DNA of 12,448 bases from NCBI GenBank assembly GCA_030147065.1, contig JASLAP010000207.1, positions 1-12,448 of the forward strand, given 5' to 3'. Under the pieces are notes generated by a model that saw nothing but the letters and a program-made list of their open reading frames with translations, did no database searches and was not told the origin of the DNA. The DNA is from Pseudonocardia sp. (lineage in GTDB: Bacteria; Actinomycetota; Actinomycetes; Mycobacteriales; Pseudonocardiaceae). Position 1 is the first letter of the stretch, and each line of letters begins with the position of its first letter. The translations under genes and the position numbers were made by a program. This document shows positions 1 to 6,364 of the stretch, piece by piece.

Positions 1-2419
1 CGACCGAGGTCCCGACCAGCACCTCGAACCTCCCCGGCTCGTAGTGCCACCCGTCCTTCTGCCAGTTGGCGAACGCCCGCGCCGGCAGCGGGATCGTGAC
101 CTCCGTGGCCACCCCCGCCCCCGCGCGCACGACGGCGTGCCCCGCGAGCCACCGGACGGGCCGGTCCACCGCGCTCTCCGGCCGGGCCAGGTAGACCTGC
201 ACGACCTGCTTGCCCGCGCGGGACCCGGTATTGGTCACCGTGAGGCGCATCTCGCCGCCCGCCTCCGCCGACACCGTCGGGTCGACGCGCAGGTCGCCGA
301 GCTCCCAGGCGGTGTAGCCGAGGCCGGAGCCGAACGGGAAGGCCGGCGCGGTGCCGGCGCGCAGCCAGGCGCGGTAGCCGATGTGGATCTCCTCGGCGTA
401 GTGGACCCGGCCCTCGGCCGGGGTCACGTCCAGGACCGGGACGTCCTCCATCCGCACTGGCCAGGTCGTGGGCAGTCGCCCGCCCGGCTCCACCGCGCCG
501 AGCAGGACGTCGGCGAGGGCGGTGCCCATCTCCTGCCCGCCGAACCAGCTCAGCAGCAGGGCCGCGACGTCGTCGCGCCACGGCAGCAGGACCGGTGCGC
601 CGGCGTTGACCACGGCGACGGTGGGGGTGCCGGTGGCGGTGACGGCGCGCACCAGGTCGTCCTGGCGGCCGGGGAGGTCGAGGTCGGTGCGGTCGAAGCC
701 CTCCGACTCGACCTGGGAGTTGGTGCCGACGACGACGATCGCGAGGTCGGCCGCCCCGGCGGCGGCGACCGCCTCGGCGATCAGCCCGTCCGGATCGCGG
801 TCGTCGGGTTCGAGCCCGACGGTGATGCCGAAGGCGCCGTCGAGGCCGCGGGCCCGGGACGTCAGGTCGAACTCGACGCGCACGTCGACCGGCGTGCCGG
901 CGGTGACGGTCACCGGGACCGAGACCGACGGCGGGTAGAGCAGGGCCGCGCCCAGGTCGTGGCCGACCGCCTCCGCGGTGGCCTCGCCGAGCAGCTCGTC
1001 GTCGACCAGGATCCGGCCCCGGCCGACCGCGGCGAAGCCGAGCAGGACCTCGCCGGTGGTCTCCGGGGTCCAGGTCAGCGACAGCTCGATGGTGTCGGTG
1101 GCCGCCAGCGGGGCGTCGCCACCGAAGTAGACGAGCGCCGTCGCGCGCCGGTCCTCGCGGTACACCTCCAGCCCGTCGGCGCCGAGGAAGCGCACGAGCA
1201 TGCCGGGCTCGCCGGTGGCCGGGTTGACGATCCGGTCCAGCGGCAGCTCGGCGACGCCCTGCTGGACGACGGCACCGACGGCGTGGGTGACCTCGGCGTC
1301 GGGCAGTGCGGCGCGGATCCCGTCCAGCGGGGACACGACCCGCTCGGGCAGCACGGTGGCCGAGCCGCCGCCCTGGGTGCGGGCGTGCCGGGCGTTGTGC
1401 CCGATCACCGCCACCCGGCGCAGGCCCCCCGGGTCGAGCGGGAGCACTCCGTCGTTGGCCAGCAGGACCGTGCCCTCGCCCGCCGCCTCGCGGGCGAACG
1501 CGACCCCGTCCTCGACGGCCACCGACGCGGTCCGCGCCGGCGCGAACCCGGCCAGCGCGCCGACCCGGGCGGCGAGCCGCAGGATCCGCAGCACCTTGCG
1601 GTCGACGGCGGCCTCGGCGATCCGGCCGTCCCGCACCGCGGCGACCAGGGCGTCGCCCCACGGGCCGGCCGGGCCGGGCATGACGAGGTCCTGGGACGCC
1701 TCGGCGGCGGCCAGGCTGCGCACCGCGGTCCAGTCGCTGACCACCACGCCGTCGAAGCCCCACTCGCTGTTCAGCGGGGTCTCCAGCAGCTCGTTCTCCG
1801 ACGCGGTCACCCCGTTGACCGCGTTGTAGGCCGACATCACCAGCCACGCCCCGGCCTCGACGACGGGCTCCTCGAACGCGCGCAGGTACAGCTCGCGCAG
1901 CGCGCGGTCGGACACCTCGCTGCTGGCGGTGAAGCGGTCGGTCTCGTAGTCGTTGGCCACGTAGTGCTTGGGGGTGGCGCCGACCCCGTTCTCCTGGACG
2001 CCCTCGACGTAGGCGGCGGCCAGGCCGGCGGTCAGCACCGGGTCCTCGCTGAAGCACTCGAAGTGCCGCCCGCCCAGCGGGGAGCGGTGCAGGTTGATCG
2101 TCGGCCCGAGCACCACGTCGACGTCCTTGCGGCGCGCCTCGGCCGCGGCCACGTTGCCGTAGCGCCGGGCGACCGCCGGGTCCCAGGACGACGAGAGCGC
2201 GGTCGCCGAGGGCAGGTTGAGCGAGGGCGAGCGCTCGTCCCAGACCTCCCCGCGGACGCCGGACGGCCCGTCCGACAGCAGCATCCGGCGCAGCCCGATC
2301 CGCTCGATCGGCCAGGTCGTCCAGAAGTCGCGACCGGTCAGCAGCCGCACCTTCTCCTCGAGGGTCAGCCGCCCGAGCAGGCCGGTGAGGGCGGTCGGGT
2401 CGGGATCGGTGTGCGCCAT
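1..2419 (-). CDS. GH3 family beta-glucosidase with PA14-like insertion (C-terminus cut by window edge)
   Basis: This enzyme probably hydrolyses terminal beta-linked glucose from cello-oligosaccharides or plant beta-glucosides. About 806 residues are visible. An N-terminal TIM barrel carries LSDGPSG (near 48-54), GGRHFECFSEDP (116-127) and KHYVANDYETDR (151-162). The catalytic nucleophile is D229 in VVVSDWTAV. The alpha/beta sandwich is interrupted at about residues 405-545 by a beta-rich PA14-like domain, as in Kluyveromyces-type beta-glucosidases. It resumes with ESEGFDRTDLDLPGRQ, where E573 is the likely acid/base by family analogy. A fibronectin-III-like domain follows from about 720; a short C-terminal piece is probably missing. 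There is no signal peptide, so the enzyme is probably cytoplasmic and acts on imported sugars. ATG at 2419 has GGAGG at 2430-2434, 10 nt away. The gene diverges from the DUF202 pair across 86 bp. Family assignment is firm; substrate is inferred. Confidence 0.93.
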   Translation of the reverse strand, partial: MAHTDPDPTALTGLLGRLTLEEKVRLLTGRDFWTTWPIERIGLRRMLLSDGPSGVRGEVWDERSPSLNLPSATALSSSWDPAVARRYGNVAAAEARRKDVDVVLGPTINLHRSPLGGRHFECFSEDPVLTAGLAAAYVEGVQENGVGATPKHYVANDYETDRFTASSEVSDRALRELYLRAFEEPVVEAGAWLVMSAYNAVNGVTASENELLETPLNSEWGFDGVVVSDWTAVRSLAAAEASQDLVMPGPAGPWGDALVAAVRDGRIAEAAVDRKVLRILRLAARVGALAGFAPARTASVAVEDGVAFAREAAGEGTVLLANDGVLPLDPGGLRRVAVIGHNARHARTQGGGSATVLPERVVSPLDGIRAALPDAEVTHAVGAVVQQGVAELPLDRIVNPATGEPGMLVRFLGADGLEVYREDRRATALVYFGGDAPLAATDTIELSLTWTPETTGEVLLGFAAVGRGRILVDDELLGEATAEAVGHDLGAALLYPPSVSVPVTVTAGTPVDVRVEFDLTSRARGLDGAFGITVGLEPDDRDPDGLIAEAVAAAGAADLAIVVVGTNSQVESEGFDRTDLDLPGRQDDLVRAVTATGTPTVAVVNAGAPVLLPWRDDVAALLLSWFGGQEMGTALADVLLGAVEPGGRLPTTWPVRMEDVPVLDVTPAEGRVHYAEEIHIGYRAWLRAGTAPAFPFGSGLGYTAWELGDLRVDPTVSAEAGGEMRLTVTNTGSRAGKQVVQVYLARPESAVDRPVRWLAGHAVVRAGAGVATEVTIPLPARAFANWQKDGWHYEPGRFEVLVGTSV

Positions 2420-2464
2420 GCGGGAGCGTCCTCCGGGTCGGTGTCCGGGTCAGGGTCACCGATG

Positions 2465-2476
2465 CGGACGCGTCCG
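2465..2476. promoter_or_regulatory. 12-bp perfect palindrome in divergent intergenic region; candidate operator
   Basis: CGGACGCGTCCG is a perfect 12-bp palindrome lying between the divergent starts of the GH3 gene (2419) and the first DUF202 gene (2506). It could bind a dimeric regulator acting on either gene. Its centre is GC rather than the central CG usual for LacI-family sugar regulators, so no regulator family can be named. Short palindromes occur by chance in DNA this rich in G and C. Confidence 0.3.
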
Positions 2477-2505
2477 GCCAGCGGGGCGGGGGGCACCATG
2501 GCCCG

Positions 2506-2868
2506 GTGCGCACGTCCCGCTTCCCGCGCTGGGTCTACTCCCAGGGCGACGAACCCGATCCGCGGTTCACCATGGCCAACGAGCGGACGTTCCTGGCCTG
2601 GGTCCGCACGGCGCTCGCGCTGGTCGCCGGCGGGGTCGCGCTGGAGGCGCTCGCCCTGCCGGCGCACCCCGGCCTGCGCCTCGCCGCCTCGGTCCTGCTG
2701 CTGGTGCTCGGCCTGGTCGTGCCGGCGCTGGCCTGGCTGGGCTGGGGAGCGACGGAGCGGGCCCTGCGCCGGGGCGAACCGCTGCCCGCCTCGCGCATCG
2801 CCCCGCTGCTCGCCGCGGGTGCCGTCGCGGTCGCGGCGCTGATCCTGCTCGGCATCGTCCTGCTGTGA
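2506..2868 (+). CDS. DUF202 membrane protein, YidH-like
   Basis: A 120-residue integral membrane protein of the DUF202 family (Pfam PF02656), whose function is not established. The signature DPRFTMANERTFLAWVRTAL (residues 18-37) runs into the first hydrophobic helix (about 36-51). Two more helices follow at about 57-80 and 99-120, giving three membrane segments with a basic loop (ATERALRRGEPL) between the second and third. It resembles E. coli YidH in the motif and in length. GTG at 2506 follows a G-rich stretch (2483-2493) that can serve as a ribosome-binding site about 12 nt upstream. An ATG at 2498 is out of frame. The stop codon overlaps the start of the next gene, so the two are translationally coupled. 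Confidence 0.9.
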   Translation: MRTSRFPRWVYSQGDEPDPRFTMANERTFLAWVRTALALVAGGVALEALALPAHPGLRLAASVLLLVLGLVVPALAWLGWGATERALRRGEPLPASRIAPLLAAGAVAVAALILLGIVLL

Positions 2869-3200
2869 CCGACCGGCAGCTGTTCGACGCCGGGCTGCAG
2901 CCCGAGCGGACCGCGCTGGCCTGGCGGCGCACGCTGCTCACGCTGGCCGTGGCCTGGCTGGTCGCGCTGCGGCTGCTGCCGCCCGTGCTCGGGACCTGGA
3001 CGCTCGGCCTCGAGGTGGCAGGCTTGGCGGTGACCGTGGCGCTGTGGCTGCTCGCGCGCCGGCGGGAGCGCCGGACGCGGGAGGTGCTGCTGGCCGGGCG
3101 GGGAGCGCTGCCCGGCGGTGGTCTGCTGGTCGCGGTGGCCGTCGTGGTGACCATCGGTGGTGCTCTGGGCCTGCTCGGCCTGGTGCTGCTGCGGTGGTGA
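2865..3200 (+). CDS. DUF202 membrane protein, YidG-like
   Basis: A 111-residue DUF202-family membrane protein of unknown function, distinct from its upstream partner. The family motif here is DAGLQPERTALAWRRTLL (residues 8-25), which resembles E. coli YidG (also GLQPERT-LAW-RT) more than YidH. Hydrophobic segments lie at about 24-40, 47-64 and 85-109, with an arginine-rich loop ARRRERRTRE (64-73) between the last two. Its GTG start shares four bases (GTGA) with the stop of the YidH-like gene. This implies translational coupling and probably equimolar synthesis of a two-protein unit. No separate ribosome-binding site is needed or evident. The gene ends just before a strong hairpin shared with the convergent neighbour. 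Confidence 0.88.
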   Translation: MTDRQLFDAGLQPERTALAWRRTLLTLAVAWLVALRLLPPVLGTWTLGLEVAGLAVTVALWLLARRRERRTREVLLAGRGALPGGGLLVAVAVVVTIGGALGLLGLVLLRW

Positions 3201-3206
3201 AACGGG

Positions 3207-3241
3207 TCCGGAGGTGGACCGCCGTGCGGTCCACCCCCGGA
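3207..3241. terminator. Bidirectional hairpin terminator between convergent genes
   Basis: A perfect 9-bp stem (GGTGGACCG at 3213-3221 with CGGTCCACC at 3227-3235) closes a 5-nt loop. It is extended by a further 5 bp (3207-3211 with 3237-3241) after one A/C mismatch. It begins 6 nt after the YidG-like stop and ends 15 nt before the stop of the convergent SH3-like gene, so it is placed to end both transcripts. There is no T-tract, which is common for actinobacterial terminators. Confidence 0.72.
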
Positions 3242-3256
3242 TCGAACCGGCGTGCG

Positions 3257-3703
3257 CTACCAGTCGCCGAGCCCGCACTGGGCGGGGGTGCGACCGCTCG
3301 CGACGATGTCGACGGCGTCCGCGGCCACCCAGCCGACCGCGCGGGCGGCGCCGAAGTGCACCTTGACCCAGTTCCCGCTGCCGAACTCGCACTCGACGCG
3401 GACCGGCGTCCGCTCGCGGGTCTCGGCGATCGGGCGGGCGTCGTCCGCGGTCAGCCCGGCGGTGGCCAGGACGCCGGGCCGGCAGGAGATCTGCAGGTGG
3501 CACAGCCAGCCGTCGGGCGGTGAGTCGGCCGGCAGGATCGGTGCACCGGTCACCTCGAAGTGCCCGGCCCGCCACTGGGACTCGGCCACCGCCGGGGCGG
3601 GACCCGCCCCGGCGGCGGCCGCCGGCAGCGCGTTCGCCACCGTCAGACCGGCGGCCATGACGCCGACCGTCGCTGCCATCAGTGCCCGTCGCGCTCGTCG
3701 CAT
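3257..3703 (-). CDS. Small secreted SH3-like domain protein
   Basis: A 148-residue exported protein of unknown role. Residues 1-31 form a Sec signal peptide: basic MRRARR, a hydrophobic core (about 8-25) and an alanine-rich cleavage region (PAAAAG). The mature part has four cysteines (C68, C74, C105, C143), enough for two disulfides. Its second half reads VRVECEFGSGNWVKVHF then AVGWVAADAVD (101-132), the tryptophan/glycine pattern of a bacterial SH3-like domain. Such domains often bind cell-wall peptides or other proteins, but no catalytic domain is present here. ATG at 3703 has GGGGAG (3709-3714) 5 nt upstream. An upstream in-frame start at 3802 would bury the signal peptide and is rejected. 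The ORF ends with TAG, facing the DUF202 pair. Confidence 0.8.
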   Translation of the reverse strand: MRRARRALMAATVGVMAAGLTVANALPAAAAGAGPAPAVAESQWRAGHFEVTGAPILPADSPPDGWLCHLQISCRPGVLATAGLTADDARPIAETRERTPVRVECEFGSGNWVKVHFGAARAVGWVAADAVDIVASGRTPAQCGLGDW

Positions 3704-3708
3704 CGCTA

Positions 3709-3714
3709 CTCCCC
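3709..3714 (-). promoter_or_regulatory. Ribosome-binding site fixing the SH3-like protein start
   Basis: GGGGAG on the minus strand sits 5 nt before ATG 3703. It decides this start over the in-frame upstream start at 3802. Confidence 0.7.
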
Positions 3715-3722
3715 GAGGACGC

Positions 3723-3743
3723 CGGCACCCCGGTCGGGTGCCG
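3723..3743 (-). promoter_or_regulatory. 8-bp hairpin just upstream of the SH3-like gene
   Basis: CGGCACCC (3723-3730) pairs with GGGTGCCG (3736-3743) around a 5-nt loop. The hairpin ends 8 nt before the Shine-Dalgarno sequence and 19 nt before the start codon, so in an mRNA with a leader it would sit beside the ribosome site. It may affect translation or mRNA stability, or be a DNA-binding site. No T-run follows, and no known riboswitch core is recognisable. Confidence 0.35.
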
Positions 3744-3837
3744 TCTGCGGTGCGCCGGGACCCCTCTCCGGCGCGGTGACCGCCGCGGGGGCGGCCACTC
3801 ACTCGACACGGGGCGGAGCGGCCTGCGGTTCATCTCA

Positions 3838-3863
3838 GTTGATGGGAGTCGGCAGCGATCAAC
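3838..3863. repeat. Inverted repeat in the 172-bp gap between the SH3-like and hydrolase genes
   Basis: GTTGAT (3838-3843) and ATCAAC (3858-3863) form a 6-bp inverted repeat with a 14-nt spacer. This is the least GC-rich stretch of the gap, 13 nt downstream of the hydrolase stop and about 135 nt upstream of the SH3-like start. On the minus strand it contains TTGATC, a poor -35 lookalike, without a convincing -10. It could be a regulator site or a weak terminator. Confidence 0.22.
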
Positions 3864-3875
3864 CTCGATGGAAGA

Positions 3876-5447
3876 TCAGCCGCCGCCCGGCAGGGCCGCC
3901 ACCGACGTCGTGCCCGGGGGCTCCTGGGCACACGTGGCACCGGCCGCGGGCAGCTCGTCGCGCAGCAGGTAGGCGTCGACAGCGGTGTCGATGCACGGCC
4001 CGGAGGCCCGGTAGGAGCCGTGGCCGACCCCTTCGCGGGTGAGCAGGTGCCCGTCGGCGAGGCCGGCGGCGAGCGTCTGCGCCCACGGGTAGGGCGTCTG
4101 CGAGTCCTCCCGGCCGCCGACCACCAGGATCGGGCCGGCCCCCTCGGCGGTCAGCGGGTCGGTGAACCGGTCGGGGTTGTCGGCCGGCCACTCCACGCAG
4201 CCGTGCCACAGGTTCCCGGAGAGTCCCCCGAACCGCGGCGCGGCCTGCTGGATCGCCGCGGCGTTGGCCTCGTGCCGGGCCGGGTCGGCGGGGAAGGCGC
4301 GGTCCAGGCAATTCACCGCGAGGTTGGCCTCGGCCAGCCCGTTGGGGGTGCCGTCGGGCTCGCGGACCAGCACCTGGGACAGGCTGAGCAGCACCGAACC
4401 GTCCCCGGCCTCGGCCGCGAGCAGGCCGGCGGTCAGCACCGGCCACAGCCGTCGGTCGAACACCGCGGTGCGCGCGGAGAGCAGCGCCGTGGCACCGTCC
4501 AGAGTGCCGCCGGGGCCCGCGTCGGAGGCCGGGACCGCCAGCGGCTCGGCCTCCAACCGGGCGATCAGGGCGTCGAACGCCTGCTCGGGCTCGCCCGCAC
4601 CGACCGGGCAGGCCGCGACGCCCTCGGCCCGGCAGGTCTCGAACCAGCGGTCGAGCTGCTGCTCCCCGCTGACGGCCTGCTCGAAGGTGGCCCGCAGCGG
4701 GTCCTCCCGCCACAGCACCGGATCGACCGCGGCGTCGAGCACCATGCGCTCGACCCGGTCCGGGAACAGCGTCGCGTAGGTCGCGCCGAGCAGGGTGCCG
4801 TAGGACAGCCCGAGGTAGGTGATCTTCTCCTCGGCCATCGCGGCCCGGACCAGGTCCATGTCGCGGGCGACGGCGTCGGTCGACATCTCGGCGAGCAGGT
4901 CGGGGTCGACGTTCGCGGCGCAGGCCGCGGCCAGCTCCCGGGCCTCCTCCTGCAGCTCGGGCAGCGGCAGCCCGCCGGGGACGGCCGGGTCGAGGTCGAG
5001 GGCGAGCCTGGCCTCGCGCTGCTCGTCGGTCAGGCAGCGCACGCCCTCGCTGCCGCCGACGCCGCGCGGGTCCATCCCGATGACGTCGTAGCGGGCGGCG
5101 ACGTCGGGGGAGACGGGCGCGAAGTCGCCCGCCGTGCCGATCAGGCGCACCATCTCCGAGGCCGGGGCGCCGGGGCCGCCGGGGTTCACGAACAGCGCGC
5201 CGAGGCGGTTGGCCGGGTCGGTCGCCCGGTACCGGACCAGGGCCAGCTCGACGGTGCCGGCGTCCGGGTCGTCGTGGTCGACCGGGACGGGGTGCGTGGC
5301 GCAGTCCAGGTTCGGACCGCACTCGGACCAGGCGATCGGCGCGACCGGTGGCTCGGCGGCGGGGGCGGCCGGCGTCGCGCAGCCGGTGAGCGCGAGCGCC
5401 GCGGTGACCAGCCCGACCAGGACGGGTGTTCTCCGGTGGGAGTGCAT
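3876..5447 (-). CDS. Secreted lipoprotein alpha/beta hydrolase, tripeptidyl aminopeptidase (TAP) family
   Basis: A 523-residue exocellular hydrolase related to Streptomyces tripeptidyl aminopeptidase (MEROPS S33 type), likely trimming N-terminal peptides or hydrolysing small esters outside the membrane. Residues 1-22 are a lipoprotein signal peptide ending in the lipobox LALTGC, so C23 would be lipidated. The oxyanion region is NPGGPG (88-93). The nucleophile is S215 in GLSYGT. The acid is D448 in GGREDSQTPYPWA, and the base is H476 in EGVGHGSY. The C-terminal segment (about 405-510) matches the TAP C-terminal domain with its paired cysteines. ATG at 5447 is chosen because it gives a compact signal peptide. 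A start at 5534 would add 29 unlikely residues. The ribosome site is poor (AGGGG only 1 nt from the ATG). It diverges from kduD. Confidence 0.9.
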   Translation of the reverse strand: MHSHRRTPVLVGLVTAALALTGCATPAAPAAEPPVAPIAWSECGPNLDCATHPVPVDHDDPDAGTVELALVRYRATDPANRLGALFVNPGGPGAPASEMVRLIGTAGDFAPVSPDVAARYDVIGMDPRGVGGSEGVRCLTDEQREARLALDLDPAVPGGLPLPELQEEARELAAACAANVDPDLLAEMSTDAVARDMDLVRAAMAEEKITYLGLSYGTLLGATYATLFPDRVERMVLDAAVDPVLWREDPLRATFEQAVSGEQQLDRWFETCRAEGVAACPVGAGEPEQAFDALIARLEAEPLAVPASDAGPGGTLDGATALLSARTAVFDRRLWPVLTAGLLAAEAGDGSVLLSLSQVLVREPDGTPNGLAEANLAVNCLDRAFPADPARHEANAAAIQQAAPRFGGLSGNLWHGCVEWPADNPDRFTDPLTAEGAGPILVVGGREDSQTPYPWAQTLAAGLADGHLLTREGVGHGSYRASGPCIDTAVDAYLLRDELPAAGATCAQEPPGTTSVAALPGGG

Positions 5448-5528
5448 GCCCCTGATCGTTGGCCGCGGCGGGCCCGCGGGGCAGTGCCCGGGCGTCACCG
5501 GGGCGCATGACGGGAGCGGGGTCGGAGC

Positions 5529-5540
5529 TGACACCTGTCA
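5529..5540. promoter_or_regulatory. TGACA-CC-TGTCA inverted repeat; candidate operator between hydrolase and kduD
   Basis: Two 5-bp arms, TGACA (5529-5533) and TGTCA (5536-5540), are separated by CC in the 143-bp region between divergent genes. It lies 82 bp before the hydrolase start and 51 bp before kduD. Arms of this kind suit a dimeric helix-turn-helix repressor, and the GntR family is common beside uronate genes. No regulator gene is present in the window, so the assignment is inference only. Confidence 0.4.
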
Positions 5541-5576
5541 CGTCCGGGGATGATGGCCCGGTTGCGATCACCCGAC

Positions 5577-5584
5577 GAGGGGAG
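5577..5584 (+). promoter_or_regulatory. Ribosome-binding site fixing the kduD start
   Basis: GAGGGGAG lies 6 nt before GTG 5591 and selects this start over longer in-frame starts such as 5459. Confidence 0.75.
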
Positions 5585-5590
5585 CGGCCG

Positions 5591-6352
5591 GTGGGCCCGG
5601 ACCTGTTCGACCTGACCGGCCGCGTCGCCCTGGTCACCGGGGCCCGGCGGGGCATCGGCCTGGCGATGGCCGAGGCGCTGGCCCTGGCCGGGGCCGACGT
5701 CGTGGCGGCCAGCGCCGGGCTGGAGGAGGCCGGCAGCGAGGTGGAGCGCCGGGTGCGCGCCGCCGGCCGGGAGTTCCGCGGCCACCGGGTCGACCTCGCC
5801 GACCGGGCGGCGGTCACCGCGTTCGCCGCCGACCTGGCCGACACCCCGCTCGACATCCTGGTCAACAACGCCGGCACGGTGCGCCGCTCGCCGGCCGCCG
5901 AGCACTCCGACGAGGACTTCGACCACGTCCTGGCGGTCAACCTGGCCAGCCAGTTCGTGCTGGCCAGGGAGGTCGGCAGGCGGATGCTCGAGCGCGGCTC
6001 CGGGAAGATCATCTTCACCGCGTCGCTGCTGAGCTTCCAGGGCGGCATCACCGTGCCCGGCTACGCCGCGGCCAAGTCCGGGATCGCCGGGCTGACCCGC
6101 GCGCTGGCCAACGAGTGGGCCGGGCGCGGGGTCAACGTCAACGCGATCGTCCCCGGGTACGTCGCCACCGACAACACCCGCGCCCTGCAGGACGACCCGC
6201 GGCGCAGCGCGGCGATCCTGGAGCGCATCCCGGCCGGGCGCTGGGGCCGGCCCGAGGACCTGGCCGGGGTCGCGGTGTTCCTGGCCTCGGCCGCGTCGGA
6301 CTACGTGCACGGGGCGCTGGTGCCGGTGGACGGCGGCTGGCTGGGCCGCTGA
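5591..6352 (+). CDS. kduD: 2-dehydro-3-deoxy-D-gluconate 5-dehydrogenase (KduD-type SDR)
   Basis: A cytoplasmic NAD(H)-dependent short-chain dehydrogenase. KduD reduces 3-deoxy-D-glycero-2,5-hexodiulosonate to 2-keto-3-deoxygluconate in pectin and uronate breakdown; some homologues oxidise 2-deoxygluconate. The 253 residues equal the E. coli KduD length as I remember it. The Rossmann motif is TGARRGIG (16-23), then NNAG (92-95), catalytic S145 and Y158-x3-K162. KduD-like stretches include SLLSFQGGITVPGYAAAKSG (145-164), ALANEWAGRGVNVNAIVPGY (171-190), ERIPAGRWG (211-219) and the terminal VDGGWLGR. Unusually, the adenine/ribose-binding region reads VVAASAGLEE, without an obvious acidic residue right after the second strand. 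No kduI, uronate isomerase, KDG kinase or transporter is nearby, so the physiological substrate is less certain than the family. It ends 12 nt before the convergent mgtE. Confidence 0.85.
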   Translation: MGPDLFDLTGRVALVTGARRGIGLAMAEALALAGADVVAASAGLEEAGSEVERRVRAAGREFRGHRVDLADRAAVTAFAADLADTPLDILVNNAGTVRRSPAAEHSDEDFDHVLAVNLASQFVLAREVGRRMLERGSGKIIFTASLLSFQGGITVPGYAAAKSGIAGLTRALANEWAGRGVNVNAIVPGYVATDNTRALQDDPRRSAAILERIPAGRWGRPEDLAGVAVFLASAASDYVHGALVPVDGGWLGR

Positions 6353-6364
6353 CCCCGTCGGGTC

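Noticed and set aside
44..2842. A 932-residue open frame on the plus strand opposite the GH3 gene
   Set aside because: Its translation is low-complexity Arg/Gly/Ala/Pro-rich with no recognisable domain. The opposite strand encodes a well-conserved GH3 enzyme. It is an antisense shadow of high-GC coding DNA.
5448..5534. Longer start for the TAP hydrolase at 5534
   Set aside because: It would add 29 residues ahead of an otherwise perfect lipoprotein signal peptide, whose basic n-region begins at ATG 5447.
3859..6051. Long minus-strand and plus-strand open frames over the TAP hydrolase and kduD (3859-6051 minus, 4020-5510 plus)
   Set aside because: They are out-of-frame shadows. The frames carrying the lipobox, catalytic triad and SDR motifs explain the region completely.
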